Shown one piece after another: positions 1-7,975 of a DNA stretch of 51,274 nucleotides. This stretch comes from Planctomycetaceae bacterium (GTDB lineage Bacteria > Planctomycetota > Planctomycetia > Gemmatales > Gemmataceae), in assembly GCA_013823135.1 (NCBI GenBank), contig PNLP01000051.1, positions 1 through 51,274 of the forward strand, read 5' to 3'. The notes beneath the pieces are model-generated. The model saw nothing but the letters and a program-made list of their open reading frames with translations, searched no databases and was not told the DNA's origin. Both the position numbers and the translations under genes were made by a program. Numbering within the stretch: position 1 is the stretch's first letter; every line of letters starts with the position of its first letter.

Positions 1-2
1 CA

Positions 3-2732
3 CCCGCACCACCAGCCCCGATCGACGACCTCGATATCGTCGATGAACTTCAGACCAGCTACCGGACGTACGCTCTTTCGGTGATCGTCAGTCGAGCGTT
101 GCCCGACGTGCGTGACGGCCTCAAGCCGTCTCAGCGCCGCATCCTCGTCGCCATGAACGACCTCGGCCTCACGCCGACGGCCGCGACCAGCAAGTGCGCC
201 GGCATCATCGGCGAGACAATGAAACGCTATCACCCCCACGGTGATGCGTCCATCTACGATTCGCTCGTTCGCATGGCCCAGGACTGGGTTCTGCGCTATC
301 GCCTCGTCCACGGGCAGGGGAACTTCGGCTCGATTGCCGGGCTTCCGCCTGCTGCTCACCGTTATACCGAAGCTCGCCTCACGCCGGTCGCGAATGAGCT
401 GTTAAACGACATCGACCACGAGACGGTCGATTTCATTGACAACTACGACGGCAAGTATCGTGAACCGCTCGTGCTGCCGGCGAAGTTTCCGAACCTGCTC
501 GTGAACGGTTCCGACGGCATCGCGGTCGGCATCGCCACGCACATCCCCCCGCACAATCTTCGCGAGGTGAGCAAGGGGCTTCTCAAACTGCTCGACGACC
601 CCGACGTTTCGCTTCTGGAATTGCTTGAAGCGATCCCTGGGCCTGACTTCCCGACCGGTGGGATCATCATGGGCCGGCAGGGAATCATCGACGCCTACCG
701 TGACGGTTACGGCCGACTCACGCTGCGGGCACGCGCCAAGGTCGTCGAGGATGCGAAGGGAAAGAACCCGTACATCCTGATTCAGGAAGTGCCGTTCCAG
801 GTCAGCCGTATCCCGCTTCTGGAAGAGATCGGCCAACTTGTGAAGGACGAGCGGATTTCCGGTATCAGCGCGGTTCGCGACGAGTCGAGCGCCCGCGGCG
901 GCGAACCTGTCCGTATCGTGGTCGAACTGAAACGCGGCACCGACCCGCACATGGTGTTGAATCAGCTTTACCAGTTCTCAAAGCTCCAGAAGACGATCAG
1001 CATCAACATGTGGGCGCTCACCGACGGGTATCCCCGTCGGATGCCACTCAAGGAGTTGATGCGGAAGTTCCTCGAACACCGCATGCAGGTGATCCGTCGC
1101 CGCACGGAGTACCTGCTGCGGGAAGCGAAACGGCGCGGGCACGTTCTCGAAGGCCAGCTCATCGCCATCGCGAACATTGAGGAAGTGATCCGCATTTGCC
1201 GCACGTCGCCGAACCGGACCGAGGCGAAGAACCGCCTCCAGGGGATGAAGGTTCCGGCGAGCATGATGGAACGGGCCATCGGCGCGGATGCGTTCAACGC
1301 ACTGCAAGCGGAACTCGGCACGACCGCCGAATACCAGATGACCGAGGCCCAGGCCGAAGCCGTCGTTCGGTTGCAACTCGGCCAACTCGCAAATCTCGAA
1401 AGCGCCGAGATTCTCAAGGAATACACCTCGCTCCGCGACCAGATTCGCGAGTACGAGACGCTGCTTTCCGACGACGCGAACATCAAGGCCGTCATTCGTG
1501 CCGACCTCGAACAGATGGCACATCGCTACGGCGACGACCGCAAGACCGAGTTCAGCGACGACGGCGGCGACGTGGACATGGAAGACCTGATCGAGGACGA
1601 GCCGAACGTCGTCACGATCTCGCACCAGCAGTTCATCAAGCGGATGCCACTCACCGAGTACCGCGTGCAGAACCGCGGCGGCAAGGGCGTGCAGGGCGGC
1701 GTGAAGGACGAAGACTTCATCGAGCACTTCTTCGTCGCCAGCACGAAAGCCTATCTCCTTTGCTTCACGAACAAGGGGCAACTGTACTGGCTGAAGGTGT
1801 ACCGCATCCCGACGGCGAGCCGAACTTCGGCCGGCCGCAGCATCGCGAACGTGCTTGCATCGCTGAAGCCCGACGAGAAGATCACGAGCATCGTTCCAGT
1901 GCGAGAATTCGTGGATGGCTTCCACCTGATGATGGCGACCCGCAAGGGGATCGTGAAGAAGACCGAACTGATGGCGTACAGCAACGTGCGAACCAACGGC
2001 ATCATCGGCATCACGCTCGACGAGGGCGACGAACTGATCGACGTCTGCCTCACGAAGGCGGGCGACGAGGTGATTCTCTCCAGTCGCAGCGGGATGGCGA
2101 TTCGCTTCCCCGAGGGCGGCAGCCGCGGTGTGCGGTCGGTGGGTCGCAACGCTCGCGGCGTGCGAGGTATCAACCTCAAGAAGGACGACGAAGTTGTCGG
2201 CATGGTCGTGGCACAACCCGATGAGTTGCTCCTGACCGTGTGCGAGAACGGCTACGGCAAACGGACCCCGTTCGGAGCGAACGCCGACCCCGCAACGCTC
2301 GTGGAAACCGACGGCGAGCCCGTAAGTGATGACGTTGTTGATGACGCCCCGGTTAGCCGCGACCCGGAGTCTTCGGAGGGGAGCGCGGAAGCCGAGGACG
2401 AACCCGCCGACGAGAACGACCCATCGGGGATGCGTTACCGCCTCCAGAAGCGTGGCGGCAAGGGTGTGAAGGACGTGAAAGTGACCGCGAAGAACGGCAA
2501 GGTCGTGAGCATCAACAGCGTCCGCGACGGCGACGAAATCATGCTCATCACGGCTCAGGGAATGGTGACGCGAAGCAAGGTCGATACCATCCGCATCGTC
2601 GGCCGCAACACGCAAGGCGTGCGCGTGATGAACCTGAACGAGGGCGACAAGATCGTGTCCGTCGCGAAGGTCGCCCAGGAAAACATCGCGACCGATGCAA
2701 CGGAACCACCCACCGATGAACCCAAGGTTTAG
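3..2732 (+). CDS. gyrA: DNA gyrase subunit A, 5' end outside the window
   Basis: This is the breakage-reunion subunit of the type II topoisomerase that introduces negative supercoils. The open frame runs back to base 3 with no start, and the residues before the GTG at 81 match the usual GyrA N-terminus (VDELQTSYRTYALSVIVSRA), so that GTG is internal and the gene is 5'-truncated by the window edge. Counting from the GTG, the catalytic Tyr is Tyr95 (in RYTEAR, bases 363-365). The C-terminal beta-pinwheel carries GyrA-box-like sequences (QNRGGKG and QKRGGKG), which supports GyrA over ParC. The residue equivalent to E. coli Ser83 is Ala (bases 246-248) and the one equivalent to Asp87 is Asp. An acidic insert of about 40 residues lies at bases 2310-2430, between pinwheel blades. 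The identification is secure. Confidence 0.96.
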   Translation, partial: PAPPAPIDDLDIVDELQTSYRTYALSVIVSRALPDVRDGLKPSQRRILVAMNDLGLTPTAATSKCAGIIGETMKRYHPHGDASIYDSLVRMAQDWVLRYRLVHGQGNFGSIAGLPPAAHRYTEARLTPVANELLNDIDHETVDFIDNYDGKYREPLVLPAKFPNLLVNGSDGIAVGIATHIPPHNLREVSKGLLKLLDDPDVSLLELLEAIPGPDFPTGGIIMGRQGIIDAYRDGYGRLTLRARAKVVEDAKGKNPYILIQEVPFQVSRIPLLEEIGQLVKDERISGISAVRDESSARGGEPVRIVVELKRGTDPHMVLNQLYQFSKLQKTISINMWALTDGYPRRMPLKELMRKFLEHRMQVIRRRTEYLLREAKRRGHVLEGQLIAIANIEEVIRICRTSPNRTEAKNRLQGMKVPASMMERAIGADAFNALQAELGTTAEYQMTEAQAEAVVRLQLGQLANLESAEILKEYTSLRDQIREYETLLSDDANIKAVIRADLEQMAHRYGDDRKTEFSDDGGDVDMEDLIEDEPNVVTISHQQFIKRMPLTEYRVQNRGGKGVQGGVKDEDFIEHFFVASTKAYLLCFTNKGQLYWLKVYRIPTASRTSAGRSIANVLASLKPDEKITSIVPVREFVDGFHLMMATRKGIVKKTELMAYSNVRTNGIIGITLDEGDELIDVCLTKAGDEVILSSRSGMAIRFPEGGSRGVRSVGRNARGVRGINLKKDDEVVGMVVAQPDELLLTVCENGYGKRTPFGANADPATLVETDGEPVSDDVVDDAPVSRDPESSEGSAEAEDEPADENDPSGMRYRLQKRGGKGVKDVKVTAKNGKVVSINSVRDGDEIMLITAQGMVTRSKVDTIRIVGRNTQGVRVMNLNEGDKIVSVAKVAQENIATDATEPPTDEPKV

Positions 2733-2825
2733 CCGTGGTTCCAACGGGACTGCAGGCCGTCCCGCCGGGGCGGCCGCTAAACTGACTCTCCCCAACGCAA
2801 CACAACACTACGAAAGACCCTCTCG

Positions 2826-3839
2826 ATGCGTGTGCTCATCACCGGCGGCTACGGCTTCATCGGCGCGTGGATCGCCCGCAACCTGCTCGCCCGCGGTGCA
2901 CAGATCTGGGTCTTCGATCTGCGAGAAGACGCCCGCCGATTGCGACTCGTTCTCCCCGAGTCGGAGGTGAAGCAAGTCACCTTCGTGCAGGGCGACGTCA
3001 CCGACCTCGCCGCTCTGAAGAAGGCCGTCGCCGACTTCGGCATCACGCACATCATCCACCTCGCGGGATTGCAGGTGCCGACGTGCCGGGCCGACCCGAT
3101 GCTCGGGGCAAAGGTGAATGTGCTCGGCACGCTCGCCGTGTTCGAGGCGGTGAAGGCCGCCGGAGCACAGGTGAAGCGCCTTGTGTACGCCAGCTCCGCA
3201 GCGGTGTTCGGCGGACCGGACAAGTATAACGCTGGTTCGCTCGGCGACGACGTGTTGCTGACACCCAGCACGCACTACGGCATCTTCAAGTGCTGTAACG
3301 AAGGGAACGCCCGCATCTACTTCCAGGATTCCGGGATCTCCAGCGTCGGGCTGCGGCCGTGGACGGTTTACGGCGTCGGCCGCGACCTCGGCATGACCAG
3401 CGAGCCAACCAAGGCCATCAAGGCCGTGTTGCTCGGTCGGCCCTACCACATCAATTTCGGTGGCTGGACCGACTTCCAGTACGTGGACGATGTGGCGAAG
3501 ACGTTCGTGAATTGCCTCGAACGCCCTTACACGGGGTCGAAGAGCTACAACCTCCGCGGGGCGGTCGTCACGGTTGCGGATTTCGTCAAGGCGCTCTCGG
3601 CTGTGTTGCCGGAAGCCGCGAAGCTGGTGACCGTGGGCACGACGCAGATCGCGATTGCTTACGACCTGAGCGACGCGGGTATCGAACGCGACCTCGGGGC
3701 GATGCCGAAGACGCCGCTCGAAGCCGGCATCCGCGAGACGGTGGAGATCTTCAAACAGCTTCAGGCCGAGGGTCGGCTCGACACGAGCGACATCGAAGCA
3801 CCAAAGACCGCCCCCGTTATCGTGACCGACGAACCCTGA
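2826..3839 (+). CDS. NAD-dependent epimerase/dehydratase (extended SDR)
   Basis: A 337-residue extended short-chain dehydrogenase/reductase, of the kind that modifies nucleotide sugars. The NAD-binding GGYGFIG motif is at residues 7-13 and the catalytic YxxxK is Tyr151-Lys155 (YGIFK). Residues near 116-130 (VKRLVYASSAAVFGG) match the conserved strand before the active-site Ser. The gene lies 93 bp downstream of gyrA on the same strand with its own ATG, and is followed by a strong hairpin at 3870-3909. The substrate cannot be told from sequence; UDP-glucose/galactose epimerase and other sugar epimerases are all possible. The superfamily call is firm, the reaction is not. Confidence 0.88.
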   Translation: MRVLITGGYGFIGAWIARNLLARGAQIWVFDLREDARRLRLVLPESEVKQVTFVQGDVTDLAALKKAVADFGITHIIHLAGLQVPTCRADPMLGAKVNVLGTLAVFEAVKAAGAQVKRLVYASSAAVFGGPDKYNAGSLGDDVLLTPSTHYGIFKCCNEGNARIYFQDSGISSVGLRPWTVYGVGRDLGMTSEPTKAIKAVLLGRPYHINFGGWTDFQYVDDVAKTFVNCLERPYTGSKSYNLRGAVVTVADFVKALSAVLPEAAKLVTVGTTQIAIAYDLSDAGIERDLGAMPKTPLEAGIRETVEIFKQLQAEGRLDTSDIEAPKTAPVIVTDEP

Positions 3840-3869
3840 GTTCCGACCACACGAACTCCCTTCCGAACC

Positions 3870-3909
3870 CGAGCGTCAAGCGAGGTTAGCTCCCCTCGCT
3901 TGACGCTCG
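3870..3909. repeat. Perfect 16-bp inverted repeat, related copy at 5339-5360
   Basis: Bases 3870-3885 and 3894-3909 are perfect reverse complements around an 8-base loop, 31 bp after the epimerase stop. There is no T-tract on either side, so an intrinsic terminator is possible but not certain. The right half (AGCTCCCCTCGCTTGACGCT and on to 3909) recurs at 5339-5360 with one difference in 22 bases, so this is also a dispersed repeat. The two copies bracket the RHS relic and the leucine-rich-repeat gene. Confidence 0.75.
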
Positions 3910-4353
3910 CCGTAGGTGTACAGTTCCCCGAACGCCGCGTTGGTGAGTTTGTCGCGGTAAAGCCGGTTGGAGTTCTCGTCGTAGCCGTATTGGAAGCGGT
4001 CCGTTGCTGTCCTCGAGCTCGTCTTGATCCACCGCTGATCGACCACACGCCCGAACGCATCCAGCCCGGTGTATTTGGTCCACGGCCCGCCGCACCACCG
4101 TCCCCAGCCTCAGGTAGTCGTAGCTCTCCAGCGTCCCGGTTGTGTCCGACAGCGACGACAGCCGGATGATGGTGTTGTTCAGCCCGATCGAGTAGTTGTA
4201 CGTCAGCACGTACCCCGATGGGTACGTCATCGACGTCTGCCGCGATTGGTTTGCCGTGCCGCTGCTGTTTAAGTTGTACGGATACTGCACCTTCGGAATA
4301 ACGGAACAGGAAGGGTTTGGCGTCCTTGTCTCACGGTCAAGAGGCGTACACAA
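3876..4353 (-). pseudogene. RHS/YD-repeat protein fragment with frameshift
   Basis: This is a remnant of an RHS-type cell-surface or toxin-delivery protein. The first part, read from 4353, contains a typical RHS stretch (SMTYPSGYVLTYNY, LSSLSDTTG, YDYLRLGTVVRR). Near 4110-4090 the frame is lost. The homologous continuation is in another frame (YTGLDAFGRVVDQRW, then YGYDENSNRLYRDKL and FGELYTYGE), ending at a stop at 3876-3878 inside the inverted repeat. Full RHS proteins are far longer, and the segment that normally joins these two blocks is missing, so a deletion with frameshift is likely. Its 5' end abuts the 3' end of the leucine-rich-repeat gene, as if that gene replaced or interrupted the rest. 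Confidence 0.75.
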
Positions 4354-5164
4354 CTAACTCCCGTGGAGACGCTTTCCTGAGCGCCTCCACCGTACTCGTC
4401 GTGACTGCGCAACCGCGAGCGTAAACTGCTTCGAGCGACGGGTGACCGGCAAAGGCCGACAGTCCAGCGTCGGTCAGCTTTGTGTGCGACAATCGCACAT
4501 CACTGAGCTTTGGAAGAGTCGATAAGGCCTGTGCCGCGAGGTCACCGACATTGGTGGAGTTGAGACTGAGGCGCATCAAGTTTGACAGGCGACCGACGAG
4601 AGCAGTCACGCCCTCGTCGGTCGCGGGTGTCCCCTCAAGATACGCATTGAGGTGCTCGTTATTACGCAGACTCGCCAAACCGTGACCCACTACTCGGGTC
4701 CGATTCAGGCTCAAGAGTGAGAGCCGAGGCATCTCAGCAAGAGACACGCAACCGTCATCCGAAACGGTCGTGTCGTCCAAGATCAAGCTCCAGACCTCGG
4801 GCAACGCACAAATGGCCCTCAGTCCTCGATCAGTGACTGCGGTCTCCTTGAGATACAGTTCCCGCAACCCGACGCAACCGGCCAAGTGCTGCAAGTCGTT
4901 GTCGCTAATCCTTGAGCATCGGTGGATCTGGAGACTGCGGAGCGCGGGCAACTGGGCCAGCAACTGGAGCACGGTGCCCGAGAGCGTGTCGCTGCTGATC
5001 GAAACCTCGATCAGGGCGCGTGCTCGCAGTAGTTCACCGAAACCGGAGTCGGTGACGGCGGTATCCCACAAGGCGACCGTCTCGACCTTGTCGAGATTCG
5101 GGACCGCCTTGAGCGCGGCGTCGGTGAACGCTGGCCCCTCGTATTCTAGCCTAGTTTCATCCAT
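4337..5164 (-). CDS. Leucine-rich-repeat protein
   Basis: A 275-residue protein made almost entirely of ribonuclease-inhibitor/cysteine-containing-type leucine-rich repeats, with repeats of the form TxVTDxGLxxL (for example ETAVTDRGLRAICALPEVWSL and HTKLTDAGLSAFAGHPSLEAV). Such proteins normally bind other proteins. The family is highly expanded in planctomycetes. I place the start at the ATG at 5164 because AAGGAAAG lies 7 bases upstream. An in-frame ATG at 5230 would add 22 residues but has no convincing ribosome binding site. No signal peptide or membrane segment is visible, so it is probably cytoplasmic. The partner is unknown. Confidence 0.8.
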   Translation of the reverse strand: MDETRLEYEGPAFTDAALKAVPNLDKVETVALWDTAVTDSGFGELLRARALIEVSISSDTLSGTVLQLLAQLPALRSLQIHRCSRISDNDLQHLAGCVGLRELYLKETAVTDRGLRAICALPEVWSLILDDTTVSDDGCVSLAEMPRLSLLSLNRTRVVGHGLASLRNNEHLNAYLEGTPATDEGVTALVGRLSNLMRLSLNSTNVGDLAAQALSTLPKLSDVRLSHTKLTDAGLSAFAGHPSLEAVYARGCAVTTSTVEALRKASPRELVVYAS

Positions 5165-5690
5165 TGGTAACTTTCCTTGCCCGAGCTGCTCATGAGGGAT
5201 GCACGCTACTCTACCGAGTTCGATTTGCATCTGCTTTATCGTCCCGGTGGAGCGAGGGCCGGGTCATAAATTGTCTCAATGTTGGTGAAAGACTGACGTC
5301 CCCTGCTCGCCATCAATGTCTCAGTTCAGGATGCTCGGAGCTCCCCTCGCTTGGCGCTCGGGCTCGGACCGGCCGAATCACGCCGCGAACCCAGAGCAAT
5401 TGCCCGCCTCGCCAGGCTCGCCTGAAACTCACAAGCCCGCGAGGTTTCCCCCGCGGGCTTTGTCATGGTTGCAAGCAATTTCCGCTTGGTTTGTAGGGTT
5501 TTTGTGAAGTGGTAAGAGTTGCAACGGTCTTGCAAGGATAGTCGATTTTGCAATTCACCGGCTGATGTGCATGATCCCCTGGAAATCCTTGGGCGCGGCG
5601 CGATTCTGACAATATTCCACGGCCAATGGCACGGCCTCTGCATTGGAGTAGATCACGAAAGAAACAAACCAACCCAAAAGGATAACGAAC
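5165..5690. other. Gene-poor interval with repeat copy and hairpin
   Basis: About 520 bp without a convincing gene. It holds the second copy of the repeat seen at 3888-3909 (here 5339-5360) and a hairpin at 5433-5460. The bases 5500-5690 form the upstream region of the small ORF at 5691. The short ORFs crossing it have no recognisable content and I do not call them. Confidence 0.6.
5433..5460 (+). terminator. Intrinsic-terminator-like hairpin
   Basis: A perfect 9-bp stem (AAGCCCGCG at 5433-5441, complement at 5452-5460) with a 10-base loop is followed on the plus strand by TTGT. No plus-strand gene ends immediately before it, so the transcript it would stop is unclear. Confidence 0.5.
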
Positions 5691-5918
5691 ATGACCCCAA
5701 TCACCAACGCTGCCAACACCACCAAGACCACCCCGAACACCACCGCCACCAAGCCCGCACCGATGAGCCGCGATGAAGTGAAGAAGATGCTTCGCGATGC
5801 GGCCTTCGTCCTCCAGATGACCCGCCGCGTGAAGGCCGAGATCCTGGGTGCCGAACCGGAAACGACGAAGAACGCGGGTCGCAAGGTGCCCGATCTGGCC
5901 GCTGGCCTGGGGGTGTGA
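5691..5918 (+). CDS. Small hypothetical protein
   Basis: A 75-residue protein. The first 24 residues are a Thr/Asn/Ala-rich, low-complexity stretch. The rest (MSRDEVKKMLRDAAFVLQMT and onward) is predicted to be helical and charged. AAAGGATAACGAAC precedes the ATG, giving a plausible ribosome binding site. A hairpin with terminator geometry follows at 6101-6126. I do not recognise a family. Ordered codon use, the upstream site and a downstream hairpin favour a real gene, but a spurious ORF cannot be excluded. Confidence 0.5.
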   Translation: MTPITNAANTTKTTPNTTATKPAPMSRDEVKKMLRDAAFVLQMTRRVKAEILGAEPETTKNAGRKVPDLAAGLGV

Positions 5919-5951
5919 GGTCTTCATCTGGGATCGTGGCCAACGTGCCGA

Positions 5952-6055
5952 CTTCTTCAAAAGCGAAGGGGGGCCAAGGACGGCTCCGTCCACGGGAGAA
6001 ACAGAGTTATCCTCCGTGGATATTGCCCGCTTCTTCAAAAGCGAAGAGAGGCCAA
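5952..6055 (+). repeat. Pair of 26-bp direct repeats
   Basis: The unit CTTCTTCAAAAGCGAAG plus the following nine bases occurs at 5952-5977 and 6030-6055, with 24 of 26 positions identical, 78 bp apart. Both lie just after the small ORF. The first units end in GGGGCCAA and GAGGCCAA respectively. The function is unknown. Confidence 0.65.
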
Positions 6056-6100
6056 ACTGACCGCGATCCCCAGGGCGACAACGTATCCCAGGTAACGAGC

Positions 6101-6126
6101 AACGCTCCGGGTATCCCCGGAGCGTT
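6101..6126 (+). terminator. Rho-independent-type terminator
   Basis: An 11-bp perfect stem (AACGCTCCGGG at 6101-6111, complement at 6116-6126) with a 4-base loop is followed by GTTCATTT. It would end transcription from the small ORF at 5691-5918. Confidence 0.6.
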
Positions 6127-6160
6127 GTTCATTTCGCGACTCGAGAGCAGATTCAGGAAT

Positions 6161-6346
6161 TGTGGGGCAGGCCGCTGGTCCAATGGCGCTTAAGCTGGCC
6201 ATTATCGCCGTCAGATTTAGGCCGAATGAGGGTAGTTTGGGGCAACAGCATCGCTCTGCCAGTACCCGAAACATGCCATCATCAACCCAAAACTCTGGCC
6301 CATTTTGGTCAGCTTAAGTGCCATTGGGCCAGCGGCCTGCCCCACA
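6161..6346. repeat. 186-bp element with 41-bp terminal inverted repeats
   Basis: The 41 bases at 6161-6201 (starting TGTGGGGCAGGCCGCTGG) and 6306-6346 are inverted copies with three mismatches. The 104-bp interior has no ORF. A third partial copy of the terminal repeat, 35 bp, lies at 51217-51251. This looks like a small non-autonomous element (MITE-like) or a dispersed palindromic repeat. I see no clear target-site duplication. It sits between the small ORF and the 3' end of the Rrf2 gene, ending 11 bp from that stop codon. Confidence 0.7.
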
Positions 6347-6356
6347 AATACGTGCT

Positions 6357-6830
6357 CTAAATCACGTACTGCAAGCCCTCGCTCTGGGCCACGAGGTCGG
6401 CAAGCGTCGTGTTCTTGAGGACGGTTTCCTGCGCCTCGACCACGCGGTCCCAAACAGAGCGGATGTTGCGAACGTACACGGTGAGTTGAAGCTCGGCCTT
6501 CTTTCGCACGGGTGGGGCTGAGTCTTTCCGACGCGCGCTGGCCACGGTGTTCTTGCCGGTCCGCCGTTCGGCAGGGTCGATCACTCGCAGAATGTCGTGC
6601 AGTGAGATTTCTTCCGGCCGGCGTGCGAGAGCATAGCCACCCGATGCGCCGCGAGTGCTATCGACCAACCCTGCTCGCTTGAGGTCGAGCAGAATCTGCA
6701 CGAGGAAGCGATCCGAGATGCCGTGCTTGTCCGCGACGTCCGCGAGCCGCACCGGTCGCGGATCGGCGTGACGAGCCGCGAGCTCAAGCATCGCGACGCA
6801 GGCGTATTCGGCTTTGGCGGAGAAAAGCAT
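6357..6830 (-). CDS. Rrf2-family transcriptional regulator without cluster cysteines
   Basis: A 157-residue winged-helix regulator. The N-terminus (MLFSAKAEYACVAMLELA) and the helix-turn-helix (LADVADKHGISDRFLVQILL, then GASGGYALARRPEEISLHDI) are classic Rrf2. The Fe-S-binding region of IscR/NsrR contains three cysteines. Here that segment (about residues 88-115) has none and is Arg/Lys-rich, so a cluster-free regulator of the CymR type is more likely. It lies just downstream of cysH on the same strand, about 100 bp away, separated by a strong inverted repeat. A role in sulfur assimilation is therefore a reasonable inference. Confidence 0.88.
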   Translation of the reverse strand: MLFSAKAEYACVAMLELAARHADPRPVRLADVADKHGISDRFLVQILLDLKRAGLVDSTRGASGGYALARRPEEISLHDILRVIDPAERRTGKNTVASARRKDSAPPVRKKAELQLTVYVRNIRSVWDRVVEAQETVLKNTTLADLVAQSEGLQYVI

Positions 6831-6851
6831 CTCTCAAGTCCCAAGTCGTAA

Positions 6852-6932
6852 AGTCGGAAGTCGTAAAGTCGAAAGGCATAAAGTTCTGTGCGGTCGTAGG
6901 ATTTACGACTTTCGACTTTACGACTTCCGACT
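6852..6932. repeat. Perfect 24-bp inverted repeat between cysH and the Rrf2 gene
   Basis: Bases 6852-6875 (AGTCGGAAGTCGTAAAGTCG and four more) and 6909-6932 are perfect reverse complements around a 33-base loop. The arm is itself an imperfect tandem of AAGTCGTAAAGTCG. It fills the gap between the cysH stop (6934) and the Rrf2 start (6830), so it could act as a terminator or as a processing or attenuation structure between the two minus-strand genes. It belongs to the locus-specific 'word' hairpin family found throughout the window. Confidence 0.8.
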
Positions 6933-6933
6933 G

Positions 6934-7665
6934 CTAGATTCCCTCACCATCCTGTTGTTCGATCACGTGCAGGCCGCACTCTTTCTTGACCTTCCCTGCC
7001 CAGCGGCCCGCTCGGTCGTCCTCGCCCGCGTTCACCGAGCGGGTGCACGGCCAGCAACCGATGCTCGGGAATCCCCGGTCGTGCATCGGGTTGTACGGCA
7101 CATCGTTGTCGAGGATGAACGCCCAGACTTCCTTCTTCGTCCAGTTGAGCAGCGGGTTCACCTTCACAAGGTTGAACTTCGCGTCCCACTGAATCACGCC
7201 CGCTTGACCGCGATCGGCTGTCTGATCTTTCCGGATGGCACTGATCCACGCCGCCGGGTCGAGTCGCTTGAGGGCTCGCCGCAGGGGAAGGATCTTGCGG
7301 TCGTGGCAGCACTGGTCGGGCCGCAGGTTGTGGAGCGGCCCGCCGTGTTCGGCCTCGTAGCGTTCAACTGTCTGTTCGGGAGTGATGTATTCGACGGTGA
7401 TTCCGTAACGATCCTTGATTCGCTCCCGAAGTTCGAGCGTTTCGGGGAACTGGTAGCCGGTTTCCAGGTTGATAAACATGGTGCCGGGTTCAATATCGGC
7501 GAGCATGTGGATCACGCAGCAACCTTCGGCCCCGAAAGCAGTTGCCATCAGCAGCCGTGGGTGAAACCGCTTCGCCGCCCAGCGCAGAATCTCTTGTGGA
7601 GATGCGCCAGCCAGTTCCCGGTTTGCCTCGGCGATTTCCGCAGCGACCTGTGGAGACTCGGTCAT
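6934..7665 (-). CDS. cysH: APS/PAPS reductase (CysH), [4Fe-4S] type
   Basis: It reduces adenylyl sulfate (or phosphoadenylyl sulfate) to sulfite in assimilatory sulfate reduction. The 243-residue protein has the PP-loop-type nucleotide-binding fold. It carries the paired cysteines Cys119-Cys120 and Cys204-Cys207 that bind a [4Fe-4S] cluster in the APS-reductase branch, and the C-terminal ECGLH catalytic motif (Cys230). The cluster cysteines argue for APS as substrate. I start it at the ATG at 7665 (MTESPQ). The longer in-frame ORF to 7869 reads through repeat sequence and is not family-like. No other sulfate-assimilation gene is adjacent; the Rrf2 regulator is the only plausible partner. Confidence 0.93.
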   Translation of the reverse strand: MTESPQVAAEIAEANRELAGASPQEILRWAAKRFHPRLLMATAFGAEGCCVIHMLADIEPGTMFINLETGYQFPETLELRERIKDRYGITVEYITPEQTVERYEAEHGGPLHNLRPDQCCHDRKILPLRRALKRLDPAAWISAIRKDQTADRGQAGVIQWDAKFNLVKVNPLLNWTKKEVWAFILDNDVPYNPMHDRGFPSIGCWPCTRSVNAGEDDRAGRWAGKVKKECGLHVIEQQDGEGI

Positions 7666-7724
7666 CGTGCCACCGCCATCCGTTTCGACACATACCTTAT
7701 CGTTATCGTAGGGATTCACGAGGA

Positions 7725-7973
7725 AATGTGGAATGCCGAATTCGGAGTGCGGAATGAAATGCAGACAGCAGAACCGGTTGCGATCCGAATTGGACACTCC
7801 GCATTCCGAGTTGGAATAACGCCAAACACCCGGCTCCTTTCGGAGTCGGGTGCGGCGGTCGCCCTTCAAGCACGACGGAGGGGCTCAGGAAGAAACGCGG
7901 AGTTTGGAGTGCGGAACTCGGAATGAAGAGTCTGTGTTGATACTCCGCATTCCGAACTCCGCGTTCCGCATTT
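7725..7973. repeat. Two imperfect 'CGGAGTGCGGAATG' hairpins
   Basis: Arms of GGAGTGCGGAATG-type words occur at about 7729-7755 and 7797-7818, and again at 7894-7930 and 7941-7973, each pair in inverted orientation with scattered mismatches. The second pair ends three bases before the lipoprotein stop codon at 7976. The terminator at 7827-7852 lies between the two hairpins. There is no gene in 7666-7975. Confidence 0.65.
7827..7852 (-). terminator. Terminator downstream of the lipoprotein gene
   Basis: An 11-bp stem with one G-T pair (CACCCGGCTCC at 7827-7837 against 7842-7852) and a 4-base loop is followed, on the minus strand, by TTTGGCGTTATT. It lies about 125 bp after the lipoprotein stop. 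Confidence 0.55.
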
Positions 7974-7975
7974 CT

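Noticed and set aside
978..2795. 605-residue minus-strand ORF opposite gyrA
   Set aside because: Shadow ORF; gyrA is unambiguous on the plus strand.
7666..7869. N-terminal extension of CysH
   Set aside because: Translates intergenic repeat; family homology begins at the ATG at 7665.
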